A stretch of DNA of 64,000 nt from positions 62,001-126,000 of the forward strand of contig NZ_JALEIK010000019.1 of the NCBI RefSeq assembly GCF_022770205.1, in the 5' to 3' direction. The first letter of the stretch is position 1. Each line of letters begins with the position of its first letter. The position numbers and the translations under genes are program-made. The DNA is from Helicobacter sp. Lineage in GTDB: Bacteria; Campylobacterota; Campylobacteria; Campylobacterales; Helicobacteraceae. Shown piece after piece: positions 53,586-61,498 of this stretch. The notes below the pieces were generated by a model. The model searched no databases and had not been told where the DNA came from. It worked only from the letters and a program-made list of their open reading frames with translations.

Positions 53586-54731
53586 ATGAATCATAAATTA
53601 ATTGTGAACTTATTGTATTGTGCAAGCCTTATAAATATTGTTAATGCTGAAATTGTAGAACCTATAGGACTGCAATATTTACAAGGACAAACAGAAGGAG
53701 GGCAACAATCAGGGGAAAATATTTTTATGCACAATAATATCAAACACGATAAAAGCATTAATAATAGTATCAAAGAAAGCATTAATATCAATAATCAATT
53801 AACTTCTGAGCAAATTGAAACTTTGCAAGTGCAACAACAATATACAAACCCACAGCAAATACAGATTAGCCAAGAAGAAATAGAGCTAATGAAAAAAGCA
53901 ATTAGACATCAAAACTTAAAAGCTTTGCAAAATAAATTTTTTGAAAAGAAACGCACAGGATTTGAAAATGTCTTAACAATCCTTTATGAAGAAAATAAGA
54001 CACAATCCATTAGGACACGCTTTGCAATGAATACAACTTTGATTTTTGATACAAAAATTAAAAGCTACATTTTAGGCGACCCACAAGGTTATAAAGTGCA
54101 AGAAATCCCAAATATGTCTAATGCTCTTGCAATCACTCCAAGTCTAATAGGAATTGATACCAATTTAACAATTTTTACAGAAGATAATAAATTGCACAAT
54201 TTTTACATTTTTTCCACAGATTATAAAAATAGTCAAAACCCCAATTTAATTGTCTATATAAAAGATGAAGAAGCAATGCTTTATGAACAAAAATTAAAGC
54301 AACAAAAAGAAGAAGAGGCAAAAAATTACCTTGTGATTCAAGAGGGAATCGCAAAAGTGAAAATTAAAAGAGATGCAATCAAAAGAAAATTTAAGCAAAA
54401 AGCAAAAGAAGAAAATAAATGACTTTTAGCAGAAGACATTTTTAGGGATAATAAATGGACTTACTTTAAATACCCAAAAGATAAAATGCCTAAAATCCCT
54501 ACCATTTTTGCAGTCATTGATAAAAAAGACACTCCTATTGAAACAAAAATCATAGGGGATTACATTATTGCAGAAACAATTAACCCTAAATTTACAATTT
54601 ACATCGGGAATTCCTATGTTTGTATAGAAGACCTAAACAATAAGGAAGAAAAACACAACCATCAAAAGGACAATCCCTTTACACCCCCTAATATTATTGA
54701 AGTAAAAGACATTAAAGGAGGGGAGCAATGA
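53586..54731 (+). pseudogene. virB9: virB9 pseudogene with an in-frame TGA
   Basis: ORFs 53586-54422 and 54486-54731 lie in one frame, broken only by TGA at 54420-54422; reading through it gives LLAEDIFRDNKWTYFKYPKD in continuity. The first part has a signal peptide (LIVNLLYCASLINIVNA) and the VirB9 N-terminal domain. The second holds the C-terminal domain that binds VirB7, with KMPKIPTIFAVIDKKDTPIE and YIGNSYVCIEDLN. CGA to TGA by one C-to-T change would explain the break. The truncated product would lack the outer-membrane-complex domain. It overlaps virB10 by 4 bp. Confidence 0.75.
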
Positions 54732-55678
54732 AAAAGACTTTTTATACTCTATCTTTCTCCCTTTTAGCTCTAAATTGCTTAAATGCAGAAGATGTGTTAA
54801 AAGACAATAATACACAAGAGAATTTAGATTATTTCTTTGAAAATGAAAGCAATTTTCCGCTTGATGATTATTTATGGAATCTTAAAAAAGAACCCAAAAA
54901 AGGAGCAATACCACAAATTAATGATATTCATCAAGAAATCTTTAAGGATTTAAAAAAGATTGAAGAAGAAAGCCAAGAGGACGATAAGCTAGAACAAAAA
55001 GAAGAGAAACAAGAGAACCAAAAGCAGATTATATCCACACAACCCATCACACAACAAAAGCAAATTGACCCTTATCAAAAAGAAAAGAATAGAATCCAAC
55101 AACTTATTAGAGATGGAATCTTATCAGATAGGGCAAATCCATCCATTGTAGATTATTCAAATTCTAATAAAAGAATTTATGGAGTGGATTCTTTTAGCAA
55201 TCAGCCCAATATTAATGAAGCAACAAATGAGCATCGCTTATTTAGAATGATAAGGGCAGGGCGTATGATTCCAGCGGTGCTAACAACTGCAATTAGTAGC
55301 GACTTAAGTGGATTAGTTACTGCACAAGTTGAAGAATACATTTATGCAACAATGGGGCAGGCAGTAATGATTCCAAGAGGAAGTAAGGCAATAGGTTTTT
55401 ACCAAAACAATAACACAATAGGACAGAATCGCTTACAAATTCAATGGAGAGAAATCATTACCCCACAGGGTGTAAATATTCTCTTAACTAATGCAATGAC
55501 TTCAGATAGTATGGGAATGAGCGGTGCATTGGGTGAAGTTAATAATAAATACTTTGAACGCTATGGAATCATTGAAATTAAACAAGGGAGTAGAATTTTC
55601 CTAGTGCCAACACATCACATCTGGTTTCCAAAACCAAAAAATAATGAAGTGATGGTTCAATATTTTACAAAGGAGTAA
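54728..55678 (+). CDS. virB10: VirB10-like protein lacking the antenna segment
   Basis: Component linking inner and outer membranes in type IV secretion. The 316-aa protein begins with MKKTFYTLSFSLLALNCLNA, which looks more like a cleavable signal than the usual internal helix, then an E/K/Q-rich linker and the TrbI/VirB10 domain: RMIRAGRMIPAVLTTAISSDLSG, YIYATMGQAVMIPRGSKAIG and WREIITPQGVNILL. Normally GxxDNHFxxRFG is followed by some 60-80 residues forming the outer-membrane antenna before the QG-RI strand. Here KYFERYG runs straight into IIEIKQGSRIFLVP. An in-frame deletion is likely, so the protein may not form a pore. Confidence 0.72.
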   Translation: MKKTFYTLSFSLLALNCLNAEDVLKDNNTQENLDYFFENESNFPLDDYLWNLKKEPKKGAIPQINDIHQEIFKDLKKIEEESQEDDKLEQKEEKQENQKQIISTQPITQQKQIDPYQKEKNRIQQLIRDGILSDRANPSIVDYSNSNKRIYGVDSFSNQPNINEATNEHRLFRMIRAGRMIPAVLTTAISSDLSGLVTAQVEEYIYATMGQAVMIPRGSKAIGFYQNNNTIGQNRLQIQWREIITPQGVNILLTNAMTSDSMGMSGALGEVNNKYFERYGIIEIKQGSRIFLVPTHHIWFPKPKNNEVMVQYFTKE

Positions 55679-55680
55679 TT

Positions 55681-55908
55681 ATGCAAGAGCAAGAACTAGA
55701 AATAAAAAAAGAAAAAACAACAAATAATGCAATCAATGTTGATGCAATCATAAATGAAATTGAAGAGGAGCAAAAAAGCAAAATTGAGAAAGAGAAAATT
55801 TATCAAAAAATCCTTCAAACAAAAGACGAAATCACAAAAATTGAAACAGAGTTAGTCAAAAAGAAAACAAAGCTCAATAAGCTTAATCAAAGCTATAAAG
55901 AAATTTAA
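55681..55908 (+). CDS. Short coiled-coil protein between virB10 and virB11
   Basis: 75 aa, two bases after virB10. Very rich in K, E, I and N, with a helical, heptad-like middle (EIEEEQKSKIEKEKIYQKILQTKDEITKIETELVKKKTKL). No signal peptide or membrane helix. No family recognised. The spacing within the VirB operon (11 bp before virB11) suggests it is a genuine element-encoded gene, similar in composition to the acidic protein upstream of virB4. Confidence 0.55.
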   Translation: MQEQELEIKKEKTTNNAINVDAIINEIEEEQKSKIEKEKIYQKILQTKDEITKIETELVKKKTKLNKLNQSYKEI

Positions 55909-55919
55909 AAGGTAGCAAT

Positions 55920-56873
55920 ATGTCTTCTATCGTCTTAGATACTATGCTAGAAAAAATGGATAAATATCTCACATTAGAAGCGAATAAAATTTGTATCAAT
56001 AAGCCCAAAGAATTAATGATTGATAGAAATAGCAAATGGGAAGTTATAGAAGATGAAGAGATTGATGGAGATTTCTTAGATACTCTAGCAATTCAATTAG
56101 CAACAACAAGAAGGCAACAATTTGATGAAATTCATTGCCACTTGTCTTGTGAGTTACCACCACCCTATCTAAGATATAGAATCCAAGTGCAACACAAAGC
56201 AACTCTTTTTAATAGTGATTGTAGTGTCGTTATAAGGATTCCAAGTAAAACAAGATTTCCACTTGAAAGTTTTATATTAAGCCAAAAAGTAATGCAAGCA
56301 GGTTGGAATTATTAAAAAATCAAGGATATTGTTAAGCAGCAAGGGGAATACAAAAAGAATTTATTAATAAGTGGTGGAACAGGTAGCGGTAAAACAAGCT
56401 TTTTAAATGCACTTATTGAAAACATACCCTTAAAAGAAAGAATCATTAGCATTGAAGATTCACAAGAATTATTCATTCCACACCACAATAAAGTGCAACT
56501 AGCAGTCCCAAAGCAAGAAAGCCTACATTATAACTATGAAATTGCAATCAATAACACAATGAGAATGCGACCTGATAGATTATTTTTAGGGGAAATTGAT
56601 ACACGCAACACATTTCCATTTTTAAGAATCAACAACACAGGACACGGCGGAAGTTTATCAACGCTTCACGCTAATAGCCCAGAAGACGCCATTAAAGCCA
56701 TTATTACAAACATAATTCTAAGAGGTAGCCTACAAAATCCTGATAGAGCAATGTTAGTTGATTACATTTGCACTGCAATCCATTACATTGTCCAAATTAG
56801 AAGGGAAGGAAACAAAAGAATCATTACTGATATTTTGGATTTAATGCAGGTGCTAATGAACAAGATCTATTAA
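55920..56873 (+). pseudogene. virB11: virB11 pseudogene with an in-frame TAA
   Basis: ORF 55920-56315 ends at TAA, but the same frame continues without another stop to 56873. It begins again with KIKDIVKQQGEYKKNLLISG and carries Walker A GGTGSGKTSFL, the Asp box IISIEDSQELFIP, Walker B-type RPDRLFLGEID, the His box GHGGSLSTLHANSPEDAI and QIRREGNKR. All are VirB11 hallmarks. One C-to-T change (CAA to TAA) would explain the stop. The N-terminal domain is cut off from the ATPase domain. The last residues (DILDLMQVLMNKIY) may be out of frame at a junction with the next fragment. Confidence 0.8.
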
Positions 56874-57315
56874 AAGGTGGCAGTATTGGAGTAAGTGCGG
56901 GAGCGGAATTTCAATTCAGTGAAGAAACGAAAAATCATAAACAAAATCAAAAAATTGGTTTTTAAAGAGTTCTCAGCCAAAATGCAGTCCAAAAGAAATA
57001 AAGGAATGGATAGAAAAAGAAAGAATCAATATAGACTCTTTGCCAAATCAGCTGAAAATGGCAATCAATGAGTTTTTGAGTGTTGGGTGTTTAGATGTGG
57101 AATTTAGTGAAGTGGTGGGAATTTCCAATGAAATAAATAACGCTATTGAAGTTGGCGGATCAATACAATTTGATATAGAGAGTATCGCCAAAAACTTTTT
57201 AGCAAATTTAGAGCAAAAACTTGGAATTGCATTTTTGAAAAATAAAGAAAACAATATAAAGAAAGAAATTTATATTTATGTACGCTTAAAGCACGATGGA
57301 GTAAATCATATATAA
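56831..57315 (+). pseudogene. 3' fragment of another gene fused to the virB11 end (frameshifted)
   Basis: In the second frame, YFGFNAGANEQDLLKGG and SIGVSAGAEFQFSEE run to a stop at 56963-56965. The adjacent frame then continues LKSSQPKCSPKEIKEWIEKE into the track ORF 57040-57315 (LPNQLKMAINEFLSVGCLDVEF...VRLKHDGVNHI). A one-base slip in the T-run near 56959-56963 would join them. The glycine-rich repeat-like part recalls tails of large secreted adhesins or toxins, but no domain was identified. This covers the only gene-poor stretch of more than 300 bp (56874-57398). The remaining 80 bp before pepF hold a weak GCTTAAT/ATTAAGC hairpin. Confidence 0.4.
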
Positions 57316-57398
57316 TTTATATTGTTAATGTTGGGTTGCTTAATGGTGTTTATTAAGCCCCTTTGCTGTAAAATTTCGCAAAAATTAAAGGAATATTT

Positions 57399-59147
57399 AT
57401 GGCAGATATAAAAGATATATGGAATCTAAAACACCTATTTAATAACAAAGAATCTCTACACAAGGCAATGCAAAGCGCAATTACAAAGGCGCAAGACTTT
57501 GAGACGAAATACAAAGGCAATCTTAATGCGCTAAATGCGGAATCCTTTTATCAAAGCTTAAAAGAGTATGAAGCACTTTGCGAGGAGTTATCACGCATTA
57601 TGACTTATGCGTTTTTGTGCTTTGCGTCTGATACGAAGGAGGGGGCGTTTTATGCAGAATGCGAAATGGAAGTTAATAAAGCGCAGGGTTCTTTGCTGTT
57701 TTTTGATTTAGAATTTAATGCGCTTGAGAGAGTAAAACAGCAAGAATTTATAGAGAGTGCGAAGGGATATGCGTATTATTTAGAGCTTTTGCAAAAACAC
57801 GCAAAGCATCAGTTAAGCTTAAAAGAAGAAAAGGTGTTGTTAAAAACACAGCCTGTGGGTGTGGATAGCTTTAAACGCCTATTTGATGAGCATTTGAGCA
57901 ATTTGCGCTTTTCAATCACGCTTCAAAATGAAATTAAGGAAGTGAGTGAGGAGGAAGTTTTAAGCCTACTTTATGATAAGGATAGGGAAGTGCGTAAAAT
58001 GGCACAAGAATCCTTAAGCAAAACGCTAGCGCAAAATCTCCCGCTTCTAACTTATATCTATAATGTGGTGCGAAAGGATTTAAAGATTACAGCGGAGTTG
58101 CGCGGGTATGAGAGCTTGGAGCAATCGCGCCATATTTCTAATCAAACCACGCAAAAAAGTGTGGATATGATGGTAGAAACCATCAATCAAAATGTTGGAA
58201 TCGTAGAGGAGTATTACACGCTTAAAGCGCAATTACTAGGCTATGACTGCCTTTATGATTATGACCGCTATGCGCCTATTGCTAATGATGAAGCGGACTT
58301 TAGTTACGCAGAATCTAAAGCCGTTGTTTTAGAAGCGTTTGCGGAGTTTTCGCCAAAATTTTATGCCATTGCAAAGCGTGCATTTAGTGAAGGTTGGATT
58401 GACTCACATCCTAGAGAAAATAAGCGTGGTGGGGCATTTAGCCATAGTGCTGTGCCTAGTGTGCATCCCTATTTAATGCTGAATCACACAAATCGTAGGC
58501 GTGATGCTTTCACAATGGCACATGAGCTAGGACACACGATACATCAATATCTCTCGTATTCTGTGGGTTATCTCAATGCTGATACTCCGCTAACAACGGC
58601 GGAAACGGCGTCTGTTTTTGCAGAAATGTTACTTTTTGAAAAAATGCAGAAAAATTTAAATAATAAAGAGAAAATTGCCCTTTATGCAGGTAAGCTAGAA
58701 GATGTGTTTGCCACGCTTTTTCGTCAAAATGTTTTTACAAATTTTGAACGCTTAGTGCATAAAAAAGAAGGGGAATTAAGCACAGAAACACTAAATGTGC
58801 TATGGCAGGAAGAGAATCAAAGAATGTTTGGCAGAAGCGTGGTTTTAACAGAGAATTATAAGCTGTGGTGGTCGTATATTCCGCATTTTATCCACACACC
58901 TTTTTATTGCTATGCGTATAGTTATGGACAACTTTTAGTTTTTGCACTTTTTGGCGTGTATCGCAAGCAAAGAGAAGATTTTGTGGCAAAATACGAGAAG
59001 TTTTTGAGTCTTGGCGGAAGCAAAACACCAAAAGAACTTGTTGGAATCTTTGATTTAGATATTGAGAGTAGCGATTTTTGGGAGATTGGAATGCAAGAAG
59101 TTAGAATCCTTTTGGAAGGCTTAAAAGAGATTTTAAAAGAAGAATAA
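57399..59147 (+). CDS. pepF: Oligoendopeptidase F (M3 family)
   Basis: Cytoplasmic zinc peptidase that degrades peptides of about 7-17 residues. The HExxH zinc motif is in FTMAHELGHTIHQYLS (about residues 373-388, H377 E378 H381), with the third ligand region ETASVFAEMLLFE. Also typical are YDRYAPIANDEADFSY, YGQLLVFALFGVY and GGSKTPKELVGIFDLDIES at the end. 582 aa matches the family. It heads a six-gene plus-strand run with gaps of at most 15 bp. The ATG follows TTAAAGGAATATTT. It is the first intact gene after the degraded VirB region. Confidence 0.93.
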   Translation: MADIKDIWNLKHLFNNKESLHKAMQSAITKAQDFETKYKGNLNALNAESFYQSLKEYEALCEELSRIMTYAFLCFASDTKEGAFYAECEMEVNKAQGSLLFFDLEFNALERVKQQEFIESAKGYAYYLELLQKHAKHQLSLKEEKVLLKTQPVGVDSFKRLFDEHLSNLRFSITLQNEIKEVSEEEVLSLLYDKDREVRKMAQESLSKTLAQNLPLLTYIYNVVRKDLKITAELRGYESLEQSRHISNQTTQKSVDMMVETINQNVGIVEEYYTLKAQLLGYDCLYDYDRYAPIANDEADFSYAESKAVVLEAFAEFSPKFYAIAKRAFSEGWIDSHPRENKRGGAFSHSAVPSVHPYLMLNHTNRRRDAFTMAHELGHTIHQYLSYSVGYLNADTPLTTAETASVFAEMLLFEKMQKNLNNKEKIALYAGKLEDVFATLFRQNVFTNFERLVHKKEGELSTETLNVLWQEENQRMFGRSVVLTENYKLWWSYIPHFIHTPFYCYAYSYGQLLVFALFGVYRKQREDFVAKYEKFLSLGGSKTPKELVGIFDLDIESSDFWEIGMQEVRILLEGLKEILKEE

Positions 59148-59161
59148 AAGGATAAGGAGAG

Positions 59162-59632
59162 ATGGAAATTTTGTTGAAAGATAAGAAATTTCAAGCAATG
59201 AAAGAGAAGCATTGCTATGAAATTTTGGAGCATTTAATCCGTAAGAAAATTAGCTTTTCAATTCTGTGTAATATAGAGTGTGTGAAGTTTGAACCAAGTT
59301 TGCCACAAGAAATTCGTAATGCTTTTAGTGAGCTAACTTTGTTTATTTTAGCAGGTTACACTTTTGAGAGTTTAGAGCTTGATGGAAAGAATTTGTATTT
59401 TGAAGCAGGGTTTGGTGAAGAAAATGTGGGTAGTTTTGTAACATCTCCACTTGATAGTATTGTGCAGATTTTGCTTCCTAACCATGATGGTTTGCAATCA
59501 GATTTTTGTATTTATATGAATCTATTTGCAACATTTCCTAAAATTAAGCCAAGTCAAATGGAAGAAGAGGGGATAAATAGCTCAATGCAAGCCCTTTTAG
59601 CAAATCCAAAAAATAAAAAATTTAAAAAATAA
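59162..59632 (+). CDS. Hypothetical protein with SspB-like features
   Basis: 156 aa, no assured family. The plan resembles SspB, the adaptor that delivers ssrA-tagged proteins to ClpXP: a starting helix (KHCYEILEHLIRKKISFSIL), beta strands, then LYFEAGFGEENVGSFVTSPLDSIVQIL (about residues 79-105), which follows the SspB pattern FxAxFGG...VxVPxxAVxAI. A flexible, lysine-rich tail (LANPKNKKFKK) could correspond to the ClpX-binding tail. This is pattern reasoning only. It begins 14 bp after pepF (a peptidase), and the link to protein turnover is suggestive. Confidence 0.5.
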   Translation: MEILLKDKKFQAMKEKHCYEILEHLIRKKISFSILCNIECVKFEPSLPQEIRNAFSELTLFILAGYTFESLELDGKNLYFEAGFGEENVGSFVTSPLDSIVQILLPNHDGLQSDFCIYMNLFATFPKIKPSQMEEEGINSSMQALLANPKNKKFKK

Positions 59633-59647
59633 TTTGTTGGAGAAAAA

Positions 59648-60394
59648 ATGGAGAAAAAAATTAATTTAGAATTATTTCGCTTTGATATAAAAACCGATTA
59701 TCTACCTTATTTTGCGAAGCTTACAATTAAGGTTGCCCCTGAAAAATCCCTATTAGATTTGCTTAAAATAATCCAAGATTCTGTGTATGATTACGGATAT
59801 AATGGATATGGTTTTAAGATTAATGGGGTAGTTGTTTTTGATTTTGAACTTTCTCTTTTTGAACTTATAAAAAAGTTTGGAAATGCTTGGAAAGTAGAAC
59901 CGCTTAATGCGCATTTAGCACTTAAAGATTTAGCCATTAATATTGAACCATTTTGGGAGAAGCTTATGCCATTAAAGCAATTAGGGTTAGATGAGCTTGC
60001 ATACGATGAAGTTTTGAGTGCTTTTAAGCATACAGATTTTAAGGAAATTTGTGTTGAAAATTTGGAATCTAAAATGTTAAGCAATACTTTTTTGCTTTCT
60101 TTTTTACCTTATGCCTATGCAACGCCTTTGAGTGTGGAAAATCCAAACTATCTAGGTGAGGCGTATTTTTTACTTGCTGCGGCATTGTATGCAAAGCATA
60201 AAACAGATGACATTTTAGAGGCTGTATGCGATATGGAAAATGGAATCTTAAATGTACAACGGCTAAAAACTTATCTTTTTCCGCAAGATGATAAGTTTGA
60301 TCTTTGCATAGAAGAATTAAAAACTTTGATTTTTGACCGCTGTGAAAATCCAAAGATTCAAAAGTTTAAAACTAGAATTTTAAAAAGCCTATAG
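59648..60394 (+). CDS. SdhB-like protein without Fe-S cysteines (DUF5644-like)
   Basis: The first 100 residues follow the plan of succinate dehydrogenase/fumarate reductase iron-sulfur subunits: INLELFRFDIKTDYLPYFAKLTIKV, SLLDLLKIIQDSVYDYGYNGYG, KINGVVVFDFELSLFEL, and VEPLNAHLALKDLAINIEPFW, which parallels the SdhB P-L-PVxKDLVVD segment. None of the [2Fe-2S] cysteines is present at the expected places. The remaining 148 residues are helical (LSFLPYAYATPLSVENPNYLGEAYFLLAAALYAK), with four scattered cysteines and no cluster motif. Thus it seems a structural relative that cannot bind the usual clusters. I recall proteins of this kind annotated DUF5644 in Helicobacter. It lies 8 bp before the next, HdrB-like gene. 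Confidence 0.6.
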   Translation: MEKKINLELFRFDIKTDYLPYFAKLTIKVAPEKSLLDLLKIIQDSVYDYGYNGYGFKINGVVVFDFELSLFELIKKFGNAWKVEPLNAHLALKDLAINIEPFWEKLMPLKQLGLDELAYDEVLSAFKHTDFKEICVENLESKMLSNTFLLSFLPYAYATPLSVENPNYLGEAYFLLAAALYAKHKTDDILEAVCDMENGILNVQRLKTYLFPQDDKFDLCIEELKTLIFDRCENPKIQKFKTRILKSL

Positions 60395-60402
60395 GAGAAA
60401 TA

Positions 60403-61215
60403 ATGGAATCTTATATTCTTTTACATAATCACTTTTATAAGTCTTCTAAACTTTTAATGGATAATGCTAAAAAGCTATTAGATAAATTGCACATCTCTGT
60501 TGTGCGCACAGAATCTCTTGCGCTTGATGATAAATTTTTGCCTTTTGTGGCGACTATTGAGTATTTTAAGCCCTTAATTGTGTTATTAGATAAGGCACAT
60601 CAAGAAGGGTGTAAGGTGCTAGTGTGTGATTCTCAAAGTTTTTTGGTTATCAAAAGGCTTTTAAAGAATCTGTATGAAAATACGGAGTTTAGAGAGGAGC
60701 TAGCAAAGTATTGTGCGATTGATATTTTAAATCTTGAAAACACTTTTATTTTTGCTCCCGAAGTGCTAATGGATAAGATTTCGCCTGATGCGATTAAACA
60801 TAGGCGTTGGGAGGGCTTTAAATGCGCGTTTATTGTTGATAGAGGGCTTGAAGAAAAGTTTAAGGAATCACAACTATTTGCACGCATTGAAAGCATCACA
60901 GGGCTTAAGCTTTTGCCTTTTTTCAAAGAGAGTTATGCCTATTTATTGCAAAGCAACCCTGCATTGGCTTATAAAATGGGCGCAATGGACTATTATGAAA
61001 TGGTAGATTGCGGAGTGGATTTTATTATGGCTGAAAATCTTGGAAATTTTGAACTTATGGATAAGCACATTAAGGACTTACAAGATATTTCTGGGCGTGA
61101 TACTGCTGAGATTCCATTGTTATTTATGCCGCAAGTGATTTTGGCGTTGTTCAGCGACGCAAATGCGGAATCTTTAGGATTTCACGCACATAAAATTAAA
61201 CCACAAATGCTGTAA
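60403..61215 (+). CDS. HdrB/SdhE-like protein without CCG cluster motif
   Basis: 270 aa. It resembles the CCG-domain subunit of heterodisulfide reductase (HdrB) and of the SdhE/MfrE-type reductases: ILLHNHFYKSSKLLMDNAKKLLDKLHISVVR at the start, GCKVLVCDSQSFLVIKRLLKNL in the middle, and the C-terminal YYEMVDCGVDFIMAENLGNFELMD with IPLLFMPQVILALFSDANAESLGFHAHKI. The paired cysteines that would hold a cluster are not there (only single cysteines such as VDCG). Together with the preceding SdhB-like protein it forms a pair that mirrors an SdhB-SdhE unit stripped of its metal centres. Role unknown; a structural or regulatory one is more likely than electron transfer. Confidence 0.6.
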   Translation: MESYILLHNHFYKSSKLLMDNAKKLLDKLHISVVRTESLALDDKFLPFVATIEYFKPLIVLLDKAHQEGCKVLVCDSQSFLVIKRLLKNLYENTEFREELAKYCAIDILNLENTFIFAPEVLMDKISPDAIKHRRWEGFKCAFIVDRGLEEKFKESQLFARIESITGLKLLPFFKESYAYLLQSNPALAYKMGAMDYYEMVDCGVDFIMAENLGNFELMDKHIKDLQDISGRDTAEIPLLFMPQVILALFSDANAESLGFHAHKIKPQML

Positions 61216-61216
61216 T

Positions 61217-61498
61217 ATGGTTTTTGCTTTAAAAGTCATTATTTCGCTTGGAATCGCAATGGTTTGGTATCAACTCACTGCAAACCAAGAAACTGCAATT
61301 TTCTTCTTCATCTTAATGCTTGGAATCTTTTTTATCCGTCCTATTTCTTACCAGAACCAAACGGAGCGTCAGGAGTTTATTGAAAAATACAGACGCTCAA
61401 AAGAACGCCAAAGAAACTTAGAGAAAATGCGTCAAGAAGAGAAGAAAAAAGCATTTGAAGAAAAGAAGAAGAGAATGGGAGGAGAAAATAGGAATTAA
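61217..61498 (+). CDS. Small membrane protein with charged coiled-coil tail
   Basis: 93 aa: two close membrane segments (ALKVIISLGIAMVWY, AIFFFILMLGIFFI) followed by a very basic and acidic helical tail (KYRRSKERQRNLEKMRQEEKKKAFEEKKKR) predicted to be cytoplasmic. No recognised family. It starts one base after the preceding stop codon, and its last base is the first base of cutA, so it is tightly fixed in the operon. Confidence 0.65.
   Translation: MVFALKVIISLGIAMVWYQLTANQETAIFFFILMLGIFFIRPISYQNQTERQEFIEKYRRSKERQRNLEKMRQEEKKKAFEEKKKRMGGENRN

Noticed and set aside
50158-56873. Stop-codon reassignment or programmed recoding in the VirB genes
   Set aside because: Both TAA and TGA interrupt the genes, frameshifts and deletions occur as well, and both codons serve as normal stops in surrounding genes. 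Decay is simpler.
57338-57358. GCTTAAT/ATTAAGC hairpin before pepF as a terminator of the VirB element
   Set aside because: The stem is only 7 bp and is not followed by a T-run; it could be chance.
49326-57398. Attachment-site direct repeats flanking the VirB region
   Set aside because: I compared the left (49326-49560) and right (57316-57398) borders by eye and found no convincing repeat, tRNA end or integrase.
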